A stretch of 64,000 nucleotides of DNA from Ornithinibacillus caprae (GCF_009728145.1 NZ_WOCA01000019.1:1-64000), one strand, 5' to 3'. Counted from the stretch's first letter, positions 27,016 to 36,045 are shown. The notes: generated by a model from the sequence alone, not told the origin. A program made the numbers and translations.

Positions 27016-28431
27016 ATGATGCTTACGGAAAATATAATCAAGACCCTGCAGAAAATTGTTGGTAGTGAAAATGTAGATTGTAAGAAATCAAGTTTACTAG
27101 TATATTCCTATGATGCTACCCCGCAATTTCAATCCCCACCAGATGCAATCGTATCACCAAGAAACACCAAAGAAGTGTCGGAAATAATAATACTTTGTAA
27201 TAAACACCATATCCCTATTGTACCAAGGGGGTCAGGTACCAACCTAAGCGCCGGAACAACTCCTCTAGAAGGTGGAATTGTCTTATTGTTTAAACATATG
27301 GATCAAATTCTTGAAATCGATGAAGAAAATTTAACCATTACGACTCAACCTGGGATTATTACAAAGGATTTAATTGAATTTGTTGAATCAAAAGGATTGT
27401 TTTATCCTCCAGATCCTAGTTCCATGAAAATCTCTCAAATCGGCGGTAATATAAATGAAAATTCTGGGGGATTACGTGGTTTAAAGTACGGAGTTACACG
27501 TGACTATGTATTGGGATTAGAAATCGTGCTACCTAATGGAGATATCATTCGTACAGGAGGAAAATTGGCTAAAGATGTAGCTGGATATGACTTAACTAGA
27601 TTATTTGTTGGCTCAGAAGGAACGCTTGGAATTATTACAGAAGCTACTTTGAAATTAATACCAAAGCCAGAAACGAAAAAAACAATGTTAGCATTATACC
27701 AAGATCTTGATGCAGCCGCGAGATCTGTATCTGCGATCATCGCCAATCGAATAATACCTGCAACACTTGAGTTTTTAGATCAACCTACCTTACAAGTAGT
27801 GGAAGACTTTGCTCAAATCGGACTTCCTACTGAAGTAAAAGCGGTTTTATTGATCGAACAAGATGGATCCCCTGCAATTGTTGAGAAAGATATGAATAAA
27901 ATCGCAGACATCTGTCGAGAAAATAATGCGGTAGAAGTTTCTATTGCTAAAACCTATGAAGAAGCTGAAGCACTAACAACTGCTAGAAGGGCTGCTCTTT
28001 CCGCATTAGCACGCTTGAAACCAACTACTATCCTTGAAGATGCTACGGTTCCACGATCTGAAATAGCCAATATGGTCAAAGCAATCGAAGAAATTGCCCA
28101 AAAACATCATGTTAAAATCTGCACTTTTGGCCATGCTGGGGATGGTAATTTACACCCTACTTGTTTAACCGATATCCGTAATGAAGAAGAAATTGAACGC
28201 GTAGAAAAAGCTTTTGAGGAGATATTTCATAAAGCGATTGAACTTGGGGGAACTATTACTGGGGAGCATGGTGTTGGTGCGATGAAATCTGCTTATTTAC
28301 ACTTAAAAGTTGGAAGTGCTGGAGTCGAAGCTATGAAACAGATCAAACATTCCTTGGACCCAAACAACATTATGAATCCTGGTAAAATATTCGCAAAATC
28401 GGAACGAAAAAGAGTGGTGGTAGCTAGGTGA
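27016..28431 (+). CDS. glcD: Glycolate oxidase FAD subunit GlcD
   Basis: A 471-residue FAD-linked oxidase that oxidises glycolate (or D-lactate) to the keto acid. The N-terminal PCMH FAD-binding domain (40-220) has PRGSGTNLSAG and the C-terminal cap carries FGHAGDGNLHP and TGEHGVGAMK. It works with the iron-sulfur subunit encoded next; the two genes overlap by one base at TGATG. AGGAG precedes two adjacent ATG codons. It is the ysfC orthologue by length and context. Confidence 0.92.
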   Translation: MMLTENIIKTLQKIVGSENVDCKKSSLLVYSYDATPQFQSPPDAIVSPRNTKEVSEIIILCNKHHIPIVPRGSGTNLSAGTTPLEGGIVLLFKHMDQILEIDEENLTITTQPGIITKDLIEFVESKGLFYPPDPSSMKISQIGGNINENSGGLRGLKYGVTRDYVLGLEIVLPNGDIIRTGGKLAKDVAGYDLTRLFVGSEGTLGIITEATLKLIPKPETKKTMLALYQDLDAAARSVSAIIANRIIPATLEFLDQPTLQVVEDFAQIGLPTEVKAVLLIEQDGSPAIVEKDMNKIADICRENNAVEVSIAKTYEEAEALTTARRAALSALARLKPTTILEDATVPRSEIANMVKAIEEIAQKHHVKICTFGHAGDGNLHPTCLTDIRNEEEIERVEKAFEEIFHKAIELGGTITGEHGVGAMKSAYLHLKVGSAGVEAMKQIKHSLDPNNIMNPGKIFAKSERKRVVVAR

Positions 28432-29753
28432 TGAAAACTATAGAAAAGCAAAACATTCAACATGAATTTAAAGAAAAAATGGATTACGATGAATTGTTAA
28501 ACTGTATGCGCTGTGGATTTTGTTTACCTAGCTGCCCTACCTATATTGAGTCAGGAAAAGATGAAGCACACTCTCCTCGTGGAAGAATTGCTATGATGAA
28601 AGCAGTCGTTGACGGAGACCTCGAACCTGATGAAGATGTGAAACGCTCTTTAGATCTTTGTTTAGGTTGCAGGGCCTGTGAACCAGTTTGTCCATCTGGT
28701 GTAAAGTATGGTCATCTATTGGAGCAAGCTAGAGATATTATTTATCAAAACAAAAAGCAATCCATACCGGAAAAGACAGTTCGACACCTGGTATTCGACC
28801 AACTCTTTCCCCATCAAAAGAGAATGATTGGGTTTACTAGTTTAGTTGGATTTTATCAACGTTCTGGCCTTCAAAAACTAGCAAGAAATACCGGAGCAAT
28901 GAAAATCTTACCTGCAAATTTACAAGCAATGGAAAAAGTGTTACCAGCAATTCCTAAGAAAAAGGAAATGAAAAACCGAACTAGACATATACCAGCATTT
29001 GCAGAAAAAAAGAAAAAAGTTGCTTTTTTTGCAGGTTGTTTAATGGACACCGTCTTTCTTTCAACCAACGATTCCACAACAAAGCTACTCCAACATGCCG
29101 GATGTGAAATCGTTGTTCCCGATACACAAGGCTGTTGTGGAGCATTGCATGGCCATAGTGGAGAAAGAAATAAAGCAAAAAAAATGGCGAAAAAAAATAT
29201 TCAAGCATTTGAAGAATCAGAAGTCGATTATATTATTACAAACGCCGGTGGCTGTGGGGCTTTTCTAGTTGATTATGGTCATCTATTAAACGATGATCCA
29301 TACTGGGCTGAACGAGCTGCTGCTTTTTCAGAAAAGATCAAAGACATTTCAAGTATATTAATCGAATTAGAATTTCATAAACTTGACTTACAAGTAGATG
29401 AACAAATAGTTACGTATCAGGATTCTTGTCATTTGAAAAATGGTCAGAAAACCTTTATGGAGCCACGTCAGTTGCTACAATCTATTAAAGGTGTAACCTA
29501 CGTTGAAATGCAGGATGCAAGCAGATGTTGTGGCTCAGCAGGGATTTATAATATTGTGGAATCCGAGATGTCCATGCAAATTCTCGACTATAAAATGGAA
29601 CAAACAAAGAAAACTAAAGCGAAAACAATCGTCACTGCTAACCCTGGTTGTCTTTTACAAATGAAGTTAGGTATCGACCGAGAAGGTTTGCGGGAAGAGA
29701 TGGAAGCAGTTCATATCGTTGACTTCTTATTACGAGCATTGGAAAAAAATTAA
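28431..29753 (+). CDS. glcF: Glycolate oxidase iron-sulfur subunit GlcF
   Basis: A 440-residue iron-sulfur protein that passes electrons from GlcD to the respiratory chain. Two 4Fe-4S motifs lie near the N-terminus: CMRCGFCLPSCPT and CLGCRACEPVCPS. Two CCG domains follow, with DTQGCCGALHGH and DASRCCGSAGIY. Translation probably starts at the ATG that overlaps the glcD stop, with a GTG one codon earlier as the alternative. No third subunit gene (GlcE) is present, as usual in Bacilli. Confidence 0.92.
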   Translation: MKTIEKQNIQHEFKEKMDYDELLNCMRCGFCLPSCPTYIESGKDEAHSPRGRIAMMKAVVDGDLEPDEDVKRSLDLCLGCRACEPVCPSGVKYGHLLEQARDIIYQNKKQSIPEKTVRHLVFDQLFPHQKRMIGFTSLVGFYQRSGLQKLARNTGAMKILPANLQAMEKVLPAIPKKKEMKNRTRHIPAFAEKKKKVAFFAGCLMDTVFLSTNDSTTKLLQHAGCEIVVPDTQGCCGALHGHSGERNKAKKMAKKNIQAFEESEVDYIITNAGGCGAFLVDYGHLLNDDPYWAERAAAFSEKIKDISSILIELEFHKLDLQVDEQIVTYQDSCHLKNGQKTFMEPRQLLQSIKGVTYVEMQDASRCCGSAGIYNIVESEMSMQILDYKMEQTKKTKAKTIVTANPGCLLQMKLGIDREGLREEMEAVHIVDFLLRALEKN

Positions 29754-29770
29754 GCTAAAAAATACTATTA

Positions 29771-29798
29771 GGAATGCACCCTATAACTGGTGCGTTCC
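29771..29798 (-). terminator. Stem-loop between glcF and the YwpF-like gene
   Basis: A 10-base stem with one G-T pair and an eight-base loop. It has a better T-rich tail on the minus strand than on the plus strand, but may serve both genes. Confidence 0.6.
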
Positions 29799-30211
29799 TA
29801 TATTAGTTCTTTAAACTTTTCAAGTAACTCTTCTCCTTGATATCCTTCATCAATTAATTTACGTAGCATTTCTTCAATTTTGCTTTTACGCTTATCAATA
29901 ATGGTCCCCATAAATAATACATTGATACGCTCTCCACCGATATCATTGATACCAATAATAGAAGTTATAAATGTTGCAGGATCATTACTTTCTTTTGTAA
30001 TAACCACCTCTACCATTATTTCTTCATTTTTATCACGTAAATTGGTAAAGTAATCCTTATAATCCGATTGTACATATGCTTCTATTACCCATCGATTTTG
30101 TTCATCTTCTCTGTTTATAATTAAACCATCATATAACGTTATGGATTTCTTAACTAATTCTTCATACTCATTTTCTAAAATTTGTAAGGCTTGTAACTTA
30201 AATGTTTTCAC
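29798..30211 (-). CDS. YwpF-like protein
   Basis: A 137-residue soluble protein. The blocks DGLIINREDEQNRWVIEAY and VVITKESNDPATF and the length agree, as I recall it, with the Bacillus YwpF family, whose function is unknown. The C-terminus is helical and charged. AGGAGG stands before the ATG. It is monocistronic, between converging glcF and the divergent small membrane protein gene. Assignment rests on remembered similarity and is moderate. Confidence 0.65.
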   Translation of the reverse strand: MKTFKLQALQILENEYEELVKKSITLYDGLIINREDEQNRWVIEAYVQSDYKDYFTNLRDKNEEIMVEVVITKESNDPATFITSIIGINDIGGERINVLFMGTIIDKRKSKIEEMLRKLIDEGYQGEELLEKFKELI

Positions 30212-30336
30212 CTCGAACCTCCTCCCTATTATTGTTAAGGAACCTGCTTAATTTTATTTTACCAAACTTCCTGTCATACATATAATGATATTTTCTCATT
30301 AGGGTATGTTAAATGATATAGAAAGGAGCGATTACG

Positions 30337-30501
30337 TTGACAATAGTTTTTATTTTTATAATAGTAATTGTTTTACTCATAGCCTTTTTAATTTACAACT
30401 TAAATACTAATAATCGTGACAGAAGGAAGCCGAATGACTTAAACGAGGAATATATTTCACAAGGAAGTCGCAAAAATATAGAGGACCCTAAAAAGCTGTA
30501 G
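30337..30501 (+). CDS. 54-residue single-helix membrane protein
   Basis: A short gene starting at TTG, seven bases after AAAGGAG. The product has one N-terminal hydrophobic helix (2-21) and a charged, hydrophilic cytosolic or surface tail (NRDRRKPNDLNEEY). I do not recognise it. It is followed three bases later by a clear terminator, which supports a real single-gene unit. Confidence 0.65.
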   Translation: MTIVFIFIIVIVLLIAFLIYNLNTNNRDRRKPNDLNEEYISQGSRKNIEDPKKL

Positions 30502-30503
30502 CT

Positions 30504-30534
30504 AAACATCACGTACTTAGTGATGTTTTTTTTA
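30504..30534 (+). terminator. Terminator of the 54-residue gene
   Basis: AAACATCAC pairs with its mirror over a seven-base loop and is followed by a run of eight T. Confidence 0.88.
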
Positions 30535-30590
30535 TCTCTGAAATATAAATTAAGTATATAATTAATTTATTATGGTATAGGAGAGTTAGG

Positions 30591-31193
30591 ATGATTAAAA
30601 AACTTTCATTTATATTTTGTATGATTATACTTGTTACTGCTTGTTCCAAAAGTGAACCAGCTCTTGTCAAGAAAGATACTCCTCCTTCTCAACCAAAAGA
30701 TAGCCCAGAATTGATTGAACAACCAAATGATGATGAAGAAACGGATGAATTTATTGAATTTACCCTAGAAGATGAAGTAGTAATGATCAACTTACATTTA
30801 GTACCGATACTACGTCAATATTTACATGCTGTCTCCAAACGAGATGAAATAATCAAAGAAATGAATATCCAACGAATACATGAAGAACCTGATAACAGCG
30901 TTTACTTACTTGAATTTTCTTGCAATCATGTGCTATGCTCATACTTATTATTGGATCAAAGCAAAGAAAACACAGGACATCTAGTTGCGGATCTCGCAAC
31001 ATTATCTTCCGTCAAATTATCACCAGATGAGACTAAATTATTGTTGGTATTTCATCGAGAATCATCGCTTCCCCTACCCATGGCAAATATCGTTGTCTTA
31101 GACCTTGAAAAATGGAAGGCTGTAAAACTTGAAAATATTACCAATGATGATTATATTCTAAATTATAGTTGGCCAATTTTGTCCGCAGAGTGA
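30591..31193 (+). CDS. Lipoprotein of unknown function, likely cut short by an in-frame TGA
   Basis: A 200-residue product. The signal peptide ends at a lipobox (LVTAC), followed by an acidic, proline-rich linker (25-60) and a soluble beta-rich domain, which I do not recognise. The same frame runs on past the TGA at 31191 for 41 codons of normal-looking sequence, beginning NDNETISVSIPDIIEP, to a TAA at 31317, just before the ribosome site of nfrA. A single TGG-to-TGA change would explain it. So this is either a truncated gene or an assembly error; the intact protein would be 242 residues. Confidence 0.7.
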   Translation: MIKKLSFIFCMIILVTACSKSEPALVKKDTPPSQPKDSPELIEQPNDDEETDEFIEFTLEDEVVMINLHLVPILRQYLHAVSKRDEIIKEMNIQRIHEEPDNSVYLLEFSCNHVLCSYLLLDQSKENTGHLVADLATLSSVKLSPDETKLLLVFHRESSLPLPMANIVVLDLEKWKAVKLENITNDDYILNYSWPILSAE

Positions 31194-31335
31194 AATGATA
31201 ATGAGACGATTTCTGTTTCCATTCCAGATATTATTGAACCTACTCAAGAATTAATTGTCAATTGGCAAGGAGATCTCAAACCAACTACTTCAATACTATA
31301 TAAAGCGCAGCTGGAGTAAAAAAAGGAGTTATTTT

Positions 31336-32079
31336 ATGAATAAAGTAATTGAAACAATTCTTGATCACCGATCTATTCGAACATTTACGAAGCAACAATT
31401 AACTAAAGAACAAATCCATTTAATTGTTCAATCTGCTCAACAAGCCTCTACCTCAAGTTATGTTATGGCCTATTCCATTATTGGTATCACGGATGAAAGG
31501 ATTAAGGAACAACTTGCTAATATTTCAGGCCAACCTTACGTCAAGGATAATGGACATCTGTTTGTGTTTTGTGCAGACTTACACCGTATCCACCAATTAG
31601 CATCACCAGAAGAAAAAACTGCAATTGAAGAAAGTCTAGAAACAACGGAACAATTTATGGTTGCTATTATAGATACAGCATTGGCAGCCCAAAATGCATG
31701 CCTAGCTGCGGAATCAATTGGGCTTGGGGTTTGTTACATCGGAAGTCTCAGAAACGATATAAACCGAGTTAACAAAATCCTAAATCTCCCTCCCTATGTT
31801 ATACCTTTATTCGGATTAGCTGTCGGTTATCCAAATGAACAACCAGAAAAAAAGCCTCGATTACCATTTGATTTAGTTTATCACGAAAACGAGTATAACA
31901 ATCAAAGCATCTACCAATCACTGCAAAATTTTGATAAAGAACTAAATCATTATTACCACAACCGTTCATCCAATGTAAGGAACGACACATGGTCTGATCA
32001 AATGATGCGGAAATATAAAAAGTTAGAACGATTAGATGTTACAGGATTTGTTAAGGATAAAAATTTTAATAAACGATAA
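31336..32079 (+). CDS. nfrA: NfrA-type FMN nitroreductase
   Basis: A 247-residue flavin oxidoreductase matching B. subtilis NfrA1 (YwcG): ILDHRSIRTFTKQQLT at the N-terminus, QASTSSYVMAYSIIG, AAESIGLGVCYIG, and the LFGLAVGYP and YHENEYN blocks. It reduces nitro compounds, flavins and possibly peroxides or disulfides with NADPH. The start has AAAGGAG eight bases before the ATG at 31336; the frame opens further upstream (31255) inside the lipoprotein reading frame. Cytosolic. Confidence 0.92.
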   Translation: MNKVIETILDHRSIRTFTKQQLTKEQIHLIVQSAQQASTSSYVMAYSIIGITDERIKEQLANISGQPYVKDNGHLFVFCADLHRIHQLASPEEKTAIEESLETTEQFMVAIIDTALAAQNACLAAESIGLGVCYIGSLRNDINRVNKILNLPPYVIPLFGLAVGYPNEQPEKKPRLPFDLVYHENEYNNQSIYQSLQNFDKELNHYYHNRSSNVRNDTWSDQMMRKYKKLERLDVTGFVKDKNFNKR

Positions 32080-32083
32080 AAGT

Positions 32084-32113
32084 AAAGATGTCCCCTCTGG
32101 GCATCTTTTTTTA
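32084..32113 (+). terminator. Terminator of nfrA
   Basis: A stem of AAAGATGTCC with GGGCATCTTT (one G-T pair) is followed by T7. Confidence 0.85.
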
Positions 32114-32196
32114 TGCTTTAGGAAATATCTAGTAAGTATATTTACGAGTAGATGAAAGAAGCTAAACAGTGAGGGGTTTAAAGGAGGTCAATTCAG

Positions 32197-32403
32197 ATGA
32201 CAGTCTCAACTCAAATTAAACAAACGATTGCAGGTCTAAAAAGTGCACAAGCAAGCTTTGAGCAATTTGCTTTACAGACTCAAAATAAACAAGCAAAACA
32301 ACTTTATGAAAATGCTGCACAGCAAACCCAAACCATTTTACAAAGTGTTGAACCACGAATTCAACAAATTGAACAAGAAGAACCTCAATATAAAGGTTTT
32401 TAA
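32197..32403 (+). CDS. DUF1657 small spore protein, first gene of the spoVA2mob-type operon
   Basis: A 68-residue helical DUF1657 protein ending in EQEEPQYKGF. It has a textbook AAAGGAGGT before the ATG. It shares most of its length with the protein at 34860 and with the last 50 residues of the DUF421 protein at 35079 (for instance FALQTQNKQAKQLYE here, FALATENTQSKQLYE there). In spoVA2mob operons such genes flank spoVAC-AD-AEb. Its function is unknown. Spore location is inferred from the operon. Confidence 0.88.
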   Translation: MTVSTQIKQTIAGLKSAQASFEQFALQTQNKQAKQLYENAAQQTQTILQSVEPRIQQIEQEEPQYKGF

Positions 32404-32482
32404 TTAGTTAAATTCACATAATAGGGGTGGATGTAGCATCCCCCCTATTTTATACCATGCACGAAGAAATGGGTGAATACTG

Positions 32483-32944
32483 ATGCTTAATAAAAAGATA
32501 CTAATACTAACAATGTCCTGTTTCATTTTATTTGGATGTGGAGCAAATTCTAATCTCGGAACTAATGAAGAAAAACCCGTTGAGATTACCAAAATATCTT
32601 CTACAAAGAAAGGGACAAATCAAGATTTAGCAAATCAGGCAAAAGATTATTTAAGTAATAAACAAAACATAACATCTGTCAATGCAGTCAATACATCCAA
32701 AAAACTTGTTATAGCTGTAGAAGTTCCGCATCATGAAAGATTTCAATTAGCGAAAACAAGAAAAGATTTGCAAGATGAATTGAAAAAGAAATTTTCAAAA
32801 GTCGAAGTTGAACTATCAACAGATCAAAAAATCGTTTTAGAATTAAAAAAACTGGAAGAAAAGTTACAAAAAGGATCCATGAAGAAGAAAGATTTAGAAA
32901 AAGAAGTAGATGATATTATTAGCTTATCAAAAGAACAAACCTAA
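32483..32944 (+). CDS. YhcN/YlaJ-family sporulation lipoprotein
   Basis: A 153-residue lipoprotein with a lipobox (LFGCG) and a lysine-rich helical domain. The YhcN/YlaJ core (about 50-115) includes NITSVNAVNTSKKLVIAVEV. Family members are membrane lipoproteins of the spore. It is the second gene of the spoVA2mob-type operon, 80 bases after the DUF1657 gene and 20 before spoVAC. The C-terminal third is rich in Lys/Glu and probably coiled. Confidence 0.88.
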   Translation: MLNKKILILTMSCFILFGCGANSNLGTNEEKPVEITKISSTKKGTNQDLANQAKDYLSNKQNITSVNAVNTSKKLVIAVEVPHHERFQLAKTRKDLQDELKKKFSKVEVELSTDQKIVLELKKLEEKLQKGSMKKKDLEKEVDDIISLSKEQT

Positions 32945-32964
32945 TAAGAAAGAGTGAAGGTAAT

Positions 32965-33444
32965 ATGGCAGATAAGAAAAAAAAGAACGTACCACCTTCC
33001 GCACAACAGTATCAATCCTTTCAAGATAAAAGGGAAGTTAAGCGTCCAATTGTAAAGAACTGTATTAAGGCATTCTTTGTAGGTGGATTTATATGTTTTA
33101 TCGGCCAACTTATTTCCACGTTTTATATCCATTTTTTTAACTTTACCGAACAAACAGTTGGCAATCCCACTATAGCAACATTAATTTTTATAACCATGCT
33201 GTTAACAGGTTTTGGAGTTTATGACCGTATTGGACAATTTTCAGGTGCTGGTTCTGCAGTTCCTGTAACCGGATTTGGTAATGCGGTAATTTCTGCAGCT
33301 ATCGAACATCGAACAGAAGGATTTGTCCTTGGTGTTGGTGGCAATATGTTTAAACTGGCGGGATCTGTCATTTTATTCGGTGTTTTTTCAGCATTTGTTG
33401 TTGCATTAATTAAAACAATCCTTATTCAATGGGGTGGATTGTAA
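32965..33444 (+). CDS. spoVAC: SpoVAC, spore DPA channel protein
   Basis: A 159-residue membrane protein with four to five helices (from about residue 38). SpoVAC acts as a mechanosensitive channel for calcium-dipicolinate release. Its conserved block GQFSGAGSAVPVTGFGNAV is intact. The N-terminal 30 residues are basic and soluble. The stop overlaps the spoVAD start as TAATG. This copy is part of a spoVA2mob-type set; the housekeeping spoVA operon is not in the window. Confidence 0.93.
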   Translation: MADKKKKNVPPSAQQYQSFQDKREVKRPIVKNCIKAFFVGGFICFIGQLISTFYIHFFNFTEQTVGNPTIATLIFITMLLTGFGVYDRIGQFSGAGSAVPVTGFGNAVISAAIEHRTEGFVLGVGGNMFKLAGSVILFGVFSAFVVALIKTILIQWGGL

Positions 33445-34460
33445 TGCTACAGGGTCATCGAACGTGGATATTTGAAAATAGACCAGTAATCATTTCCTCT
33501 GGGACAGTTGGAGGTCCTTTTGAGGCAAAAGGGAAAATACCTAATGATATTGATATTCTTCATGAAGATATGTGGCTAAACCAAGCATCCTTTGAAAAAG
33601 CTCAACAGATGATGATGGAAGAAGCATGTCAACATGCTATAAAAAACAGTCCTATACAAAAAGAACAGGTTTCCTTTTTTATAGGCGGTGATTTAATCAA
33701 TCAGATAACACCTACGAGCTTTACCGCTAAAACAATTGGTGTTCCGTACTTTGGATTATTCAATGCTTGTGCGACGTCGATGGAGAGCCTTGCACTATCA
33801 GCGTTTCTTATTAATGGAAATGGAGCAAACTATATTCTAAGTGGTGCCTCAAGTCATAATGCAGCGACGGAGAAGCAATTTCGTTATCCAACCGAATATG
33901 GTGGCCAAAAGCCACCTACTGCTCAATGGACTGTTACCGGAGCAGGTTGTGTACTATTAGCAAAAGAAGGTATTGGTCCTGTGGTAACTTCTGCTACCAT
34001 TGGAAAAGTAGTAGATATGGGCATGTCTGATGCATTTAACATGGGAGGCGCCATGGCACCTGCGGCCGTTGATACTATAACGGACCATTTGAGAGAGAGA
34101 GAGATAGATCCTTCCTATTATGACTTAATCATTACCGGTGATTTAGGGCATATAGGTAGAGAGGTCTCCTTAGACCTGTTTCATAAAAACGGAGTCAATA
34201 TTGACGAAAATAAATATGTAGATTGTGGTCTTACAATCTACCGAGAAGATCAACCTGTTTTAGCTGGAGCCAGTGGTGCAGCGTGTTCTACAGTTGTAAC
34301 CTATGGTCATTTTCTTAACAAAATGAAAAAGGGCGAACTCAATAAGATATTAGTTGTGGCAACAGGAGCTCTACACTCTCCTTTAAGTGTAAACCAAAAC
34401 GATCCTATACCTTGTATCGCCCATGCAGTTTCAATTGAATCAGGAAGTGATACACTATGA
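33444..34460 (+). CDS. spoVAD: SpoVAD, DPA-binding protein of the spore membrane
   Basis: A 338-residue protein with a thiolase-like fold that binds dipicolinic acid and docks on the SpoVA channel. Typical blocks: GRTWIFE-like start ([12 protein letters not shown]), the [14 protein letters not shown] stretch, and [14 protein letters not shown] near the end. The ATG at 33444, overlapping the spoVAC stop and preceded by GGGGTGG, is preferred over an ATG at 33429 inside spoVAC. Its stop overlaps spoVAEb (ATGA), so the three are translationally coupled. Confidence 0.93.
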   Translation: MLQGHRTWIFENRPVIISSGTVGGPFEAKGKIPNDIDILHEDMWLNQASFEKAQQMMMEEACQHAIKNSPIQKEQVSFFIGGDLINQITPTSFTAKTIGVPYFGLFNACATSMESLALSAFLINGNGANYILSGASSHNAATEKQFRYPTEYGGQKPPTAQWTVTGAGCVLLAKEGIGPVVTSATIGKVVDMGMSDAFNMGGAMAPAAVDTITDHLREREIDPSYYDLIITGDLGHIGREVSLDLFHKNGVNIDENKYVDCGLTIYREDQPVLAGASGAACSTVVTYGHFLNKMKKGELNKILVVATGALHSPLSVNQNDPIPCIAHAVSIESGSDTL

Positions 34461-34807
34461 TATTTTTCTGGGCATTTGTTGTTGGAGGTTTAATTTGTGT
34501 AATAGGCCAAATTATGTTTGATGTGTTTAAATTAACACCCGGACATACCTTAAGTATATTAGTTGTTGCAGGGGCAATTTTAGATGGTCTAGGCTTATAC
34601 GAACCTTTAATTGATTTTGCTGGAGCTGGAGCAACCGTACCAATTACGAGCTTCGGTAATTCGTTAGTACATGGCGCTATGCAAGAAGCCGAAAAACACG
34701 GAATTATCGGGGTAATAACAGGAATGTTTGAAGTGACAAGCTCTGGTATCTCTGCAGCAATTATTTTCGGTATGATTGGTGCTTTAATTTTCAAACCAAA
34801 GGGATAA
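34457..34807 (+). CDS. spoVAE: SpoVAEb, spore DPA channel protein
   Basis: A 116-residue membrane protein with about four helices, the right length for SpoVAEb. Its motif [21 protein letters not shown] echoes the SpoVAC block, showing their common origin. It starts inside the spoVAD stop codon. With SpoVAC and SpoVAD it forms the membrane complex that moves calcium-DPA into the forespore and out at germination. A 52-base gap follows before the second DUF1657 gene. Confidence 0.92.
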   Translation: MIFFWAFVVGGLICVIGQIMFDVFKLTPGHTLSILVVAGAILDGLGLYEPLIDFAGAGATVPITSFGNSLVHGAMQEAEKHGIIGVITGMFEVTSSGISAAIIFGMIGALIFKPKG

Positions 34808-34859
34808 TGGGAAGCCTGATATCCCTCTCCCCCACCCTATGTATTTGGAGGTAATACTA

Positions 34860-35063
34860 ATGACAGTAGGTTCCCAAGTTAAATCTTGCTTTTCAAGTTT
34901 AAAAAGTATCGAAGCAAGCTTAGAAACGCTCGCTTTACAATCAAATGAAATAGAGGCATCCGAAGCGTTTAAGAAAGCACAAGCAATTATGAAGGAAATT
35001 AAACAGGATTTAGATCAACAAGTAATATTCTTATCCCAAGAAGAACCTCAATACAAACAATAG
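34860..35063 (+). CDS. DUF1657 small spore protein, second copy
   Basis: A 67-residue helical protein, paralogous to the operon's first gene; both begin MTV and end with a QEEPQYK motif. GGAGG lies nine bases before the ATG at 34860; a longer in-frame ATG at 34839 lies upstream of that site and is not used. Its position between spoVAEb and the DUF421 gene is the standard one in spoVA2mob operons. Confidence 0.87.
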   Translation: MTVGSQVKSCFSSLKSIEASLETLALQSNEIEASEAFKKAQAIMKEIKQDLDQQVIFLSQEEPQYKQ

Positions 35064-35078
35064 AAAGGATAACTTGTT

Positions 35079-35936
35079 ATGCCAGACTGGATTCAGATTG
35101 TGATCAGAGCTTTTTCTTTATTAATTATCCTATTTTTTATGACCAAATGGCTAGGCACAAAGCAATTATCCCAATTAAATATTTTCGAGTACATTTCTGG
35201 TGTAGTTTTAGGTGGAATAGTTGCCATTCATGTAAGTACATTAGATAGCCCAATCTATTTTGCGTTAATAGCTATGTTTATTTGGTTCATGATTACCTAT
35301 TTAGTGGAATTACTTTCTCTGAAAAGCAAATCCTTTCGCAATTTTGCTCAAGGAAAAGGTACTGTCGTTATTCAAAACGGTAAAATTATGGAGGATAATT
35401 TAAAAAAGGAACATTTTTCTACAGATGACTTATTAGAAAGTCTACGCGAAAAAAATATCTTTAAAGTTGCTGATGTTGAATTTGCTCTTTTAGAACCGAC
35501 TGGTAAGCTTAGTGTTTTACCTAAAAAGGAAAATCAACCATTAACATCAAAAGACTTAAACATTAAGCTCGCACCTGAACGAGAACCACAAACCGTTATA
35601 ATGGATGGTAAAGTTCTGCTTGAACCGCTTGCAAATCTCTCTTTAAATACCAATTGGTTAGAGACAGAACTGGATAAATTGAATGTTAGTATTGAAAATG
35701 TATTCTTGGGGCAAGTAGATACGCATGGTCAACTAACCGTTGACTTATATGATGACAAGATCGCTGTTCCGAGTCCAACACAAAAACCATTATTACTAGC
35801 GACGATGAAAAAGTGTCAAGCTGATCTAGAACTATTTGCTTTAGCAACTGAAAATACACAGTCAAAACAATTATATGAAAAGAACAGTAAAAAGCTGCAA
35901 GAAGCCTTAAATATTGTAGAACCATACCTAAAGTAA
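35079..35936 (+). CDS. 2Duf protein: DUF421 membrane domain fused to DUF1657
   Basis: A 285-residue protein. The N-terminus has about three membrane helices (5-85) of the YetF/DUF421 family, then a soluble DUF421 domain (85-225). The last 50 residues repeat the DUF1657 sequence of the small neighbours (LELFALATENTQSKQLYEK). The fusion is the hallmark of the 2Duf protein, the member of spoVA2mob operons reported to raise spore wet-heat resistance. Last gene of the operon, followed by a terminator. That this strain's spores gain resistance from it is inference. Confidence 0.9.
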   Translation: MPDWIQIVIRAFSLLIILFFMTKWLGTKQLSQLNIFEYISGVVLGGIVAIHVSTLDSPIYFALIAMFIWFMITYLVELLSLKSKSFRNFAQGKGTVVIQNGKIMEDNLKKEHFSTDDLLESLREKNIFKVADVEFALLEPTGKLSVLPKKENQPLTSKDLNIKLAPEREPQTVIMDGKVLLEPLANLSLNTNWLETELDKLNVSIENVFLGQVDTHGQLTVDLYDDKIAVPSPTQKPLLLATMKKCQADLELFALATENTQSKQLYEKNSKKLQEALNIVEPYLK

Positions 35937-35970
35937 CATCCAACTGTAAGTAAAGAGGGATGTTACTTTC
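35932..35970 (+). terminator. Terminator of the spoVA2mob-type operon
   Basis: AGTAACATCC pairs with GGATGTTACT over a 15-base loop and is followed by a T-rich tail. It separates the DPA operon from the germinant receptor operon. Confidence 0.82.
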
Positions 35971-36045
35971 TTCTTATTTTCCATTACATAATTTTAGCGA
36001 TATCGTGGAAACGTAAGAGGAGATACTTTAGGTGGAGTTGTTAGG

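Noticed and set aside
31194-31215. A GATAATGAGACGATTT stretch resembling half a Fur box
   Set aside because: It lies in the continued reading frame of the interrupted lipoprotein, is not symmetric and has no promoter beside it.
32110-32196. Possible sigmaG promoter before the spoVA2mob-type operon
   Set aside because: Expression in the forespore is expected, but I could not find a convincing -35 and -10 pair at correct spacing.
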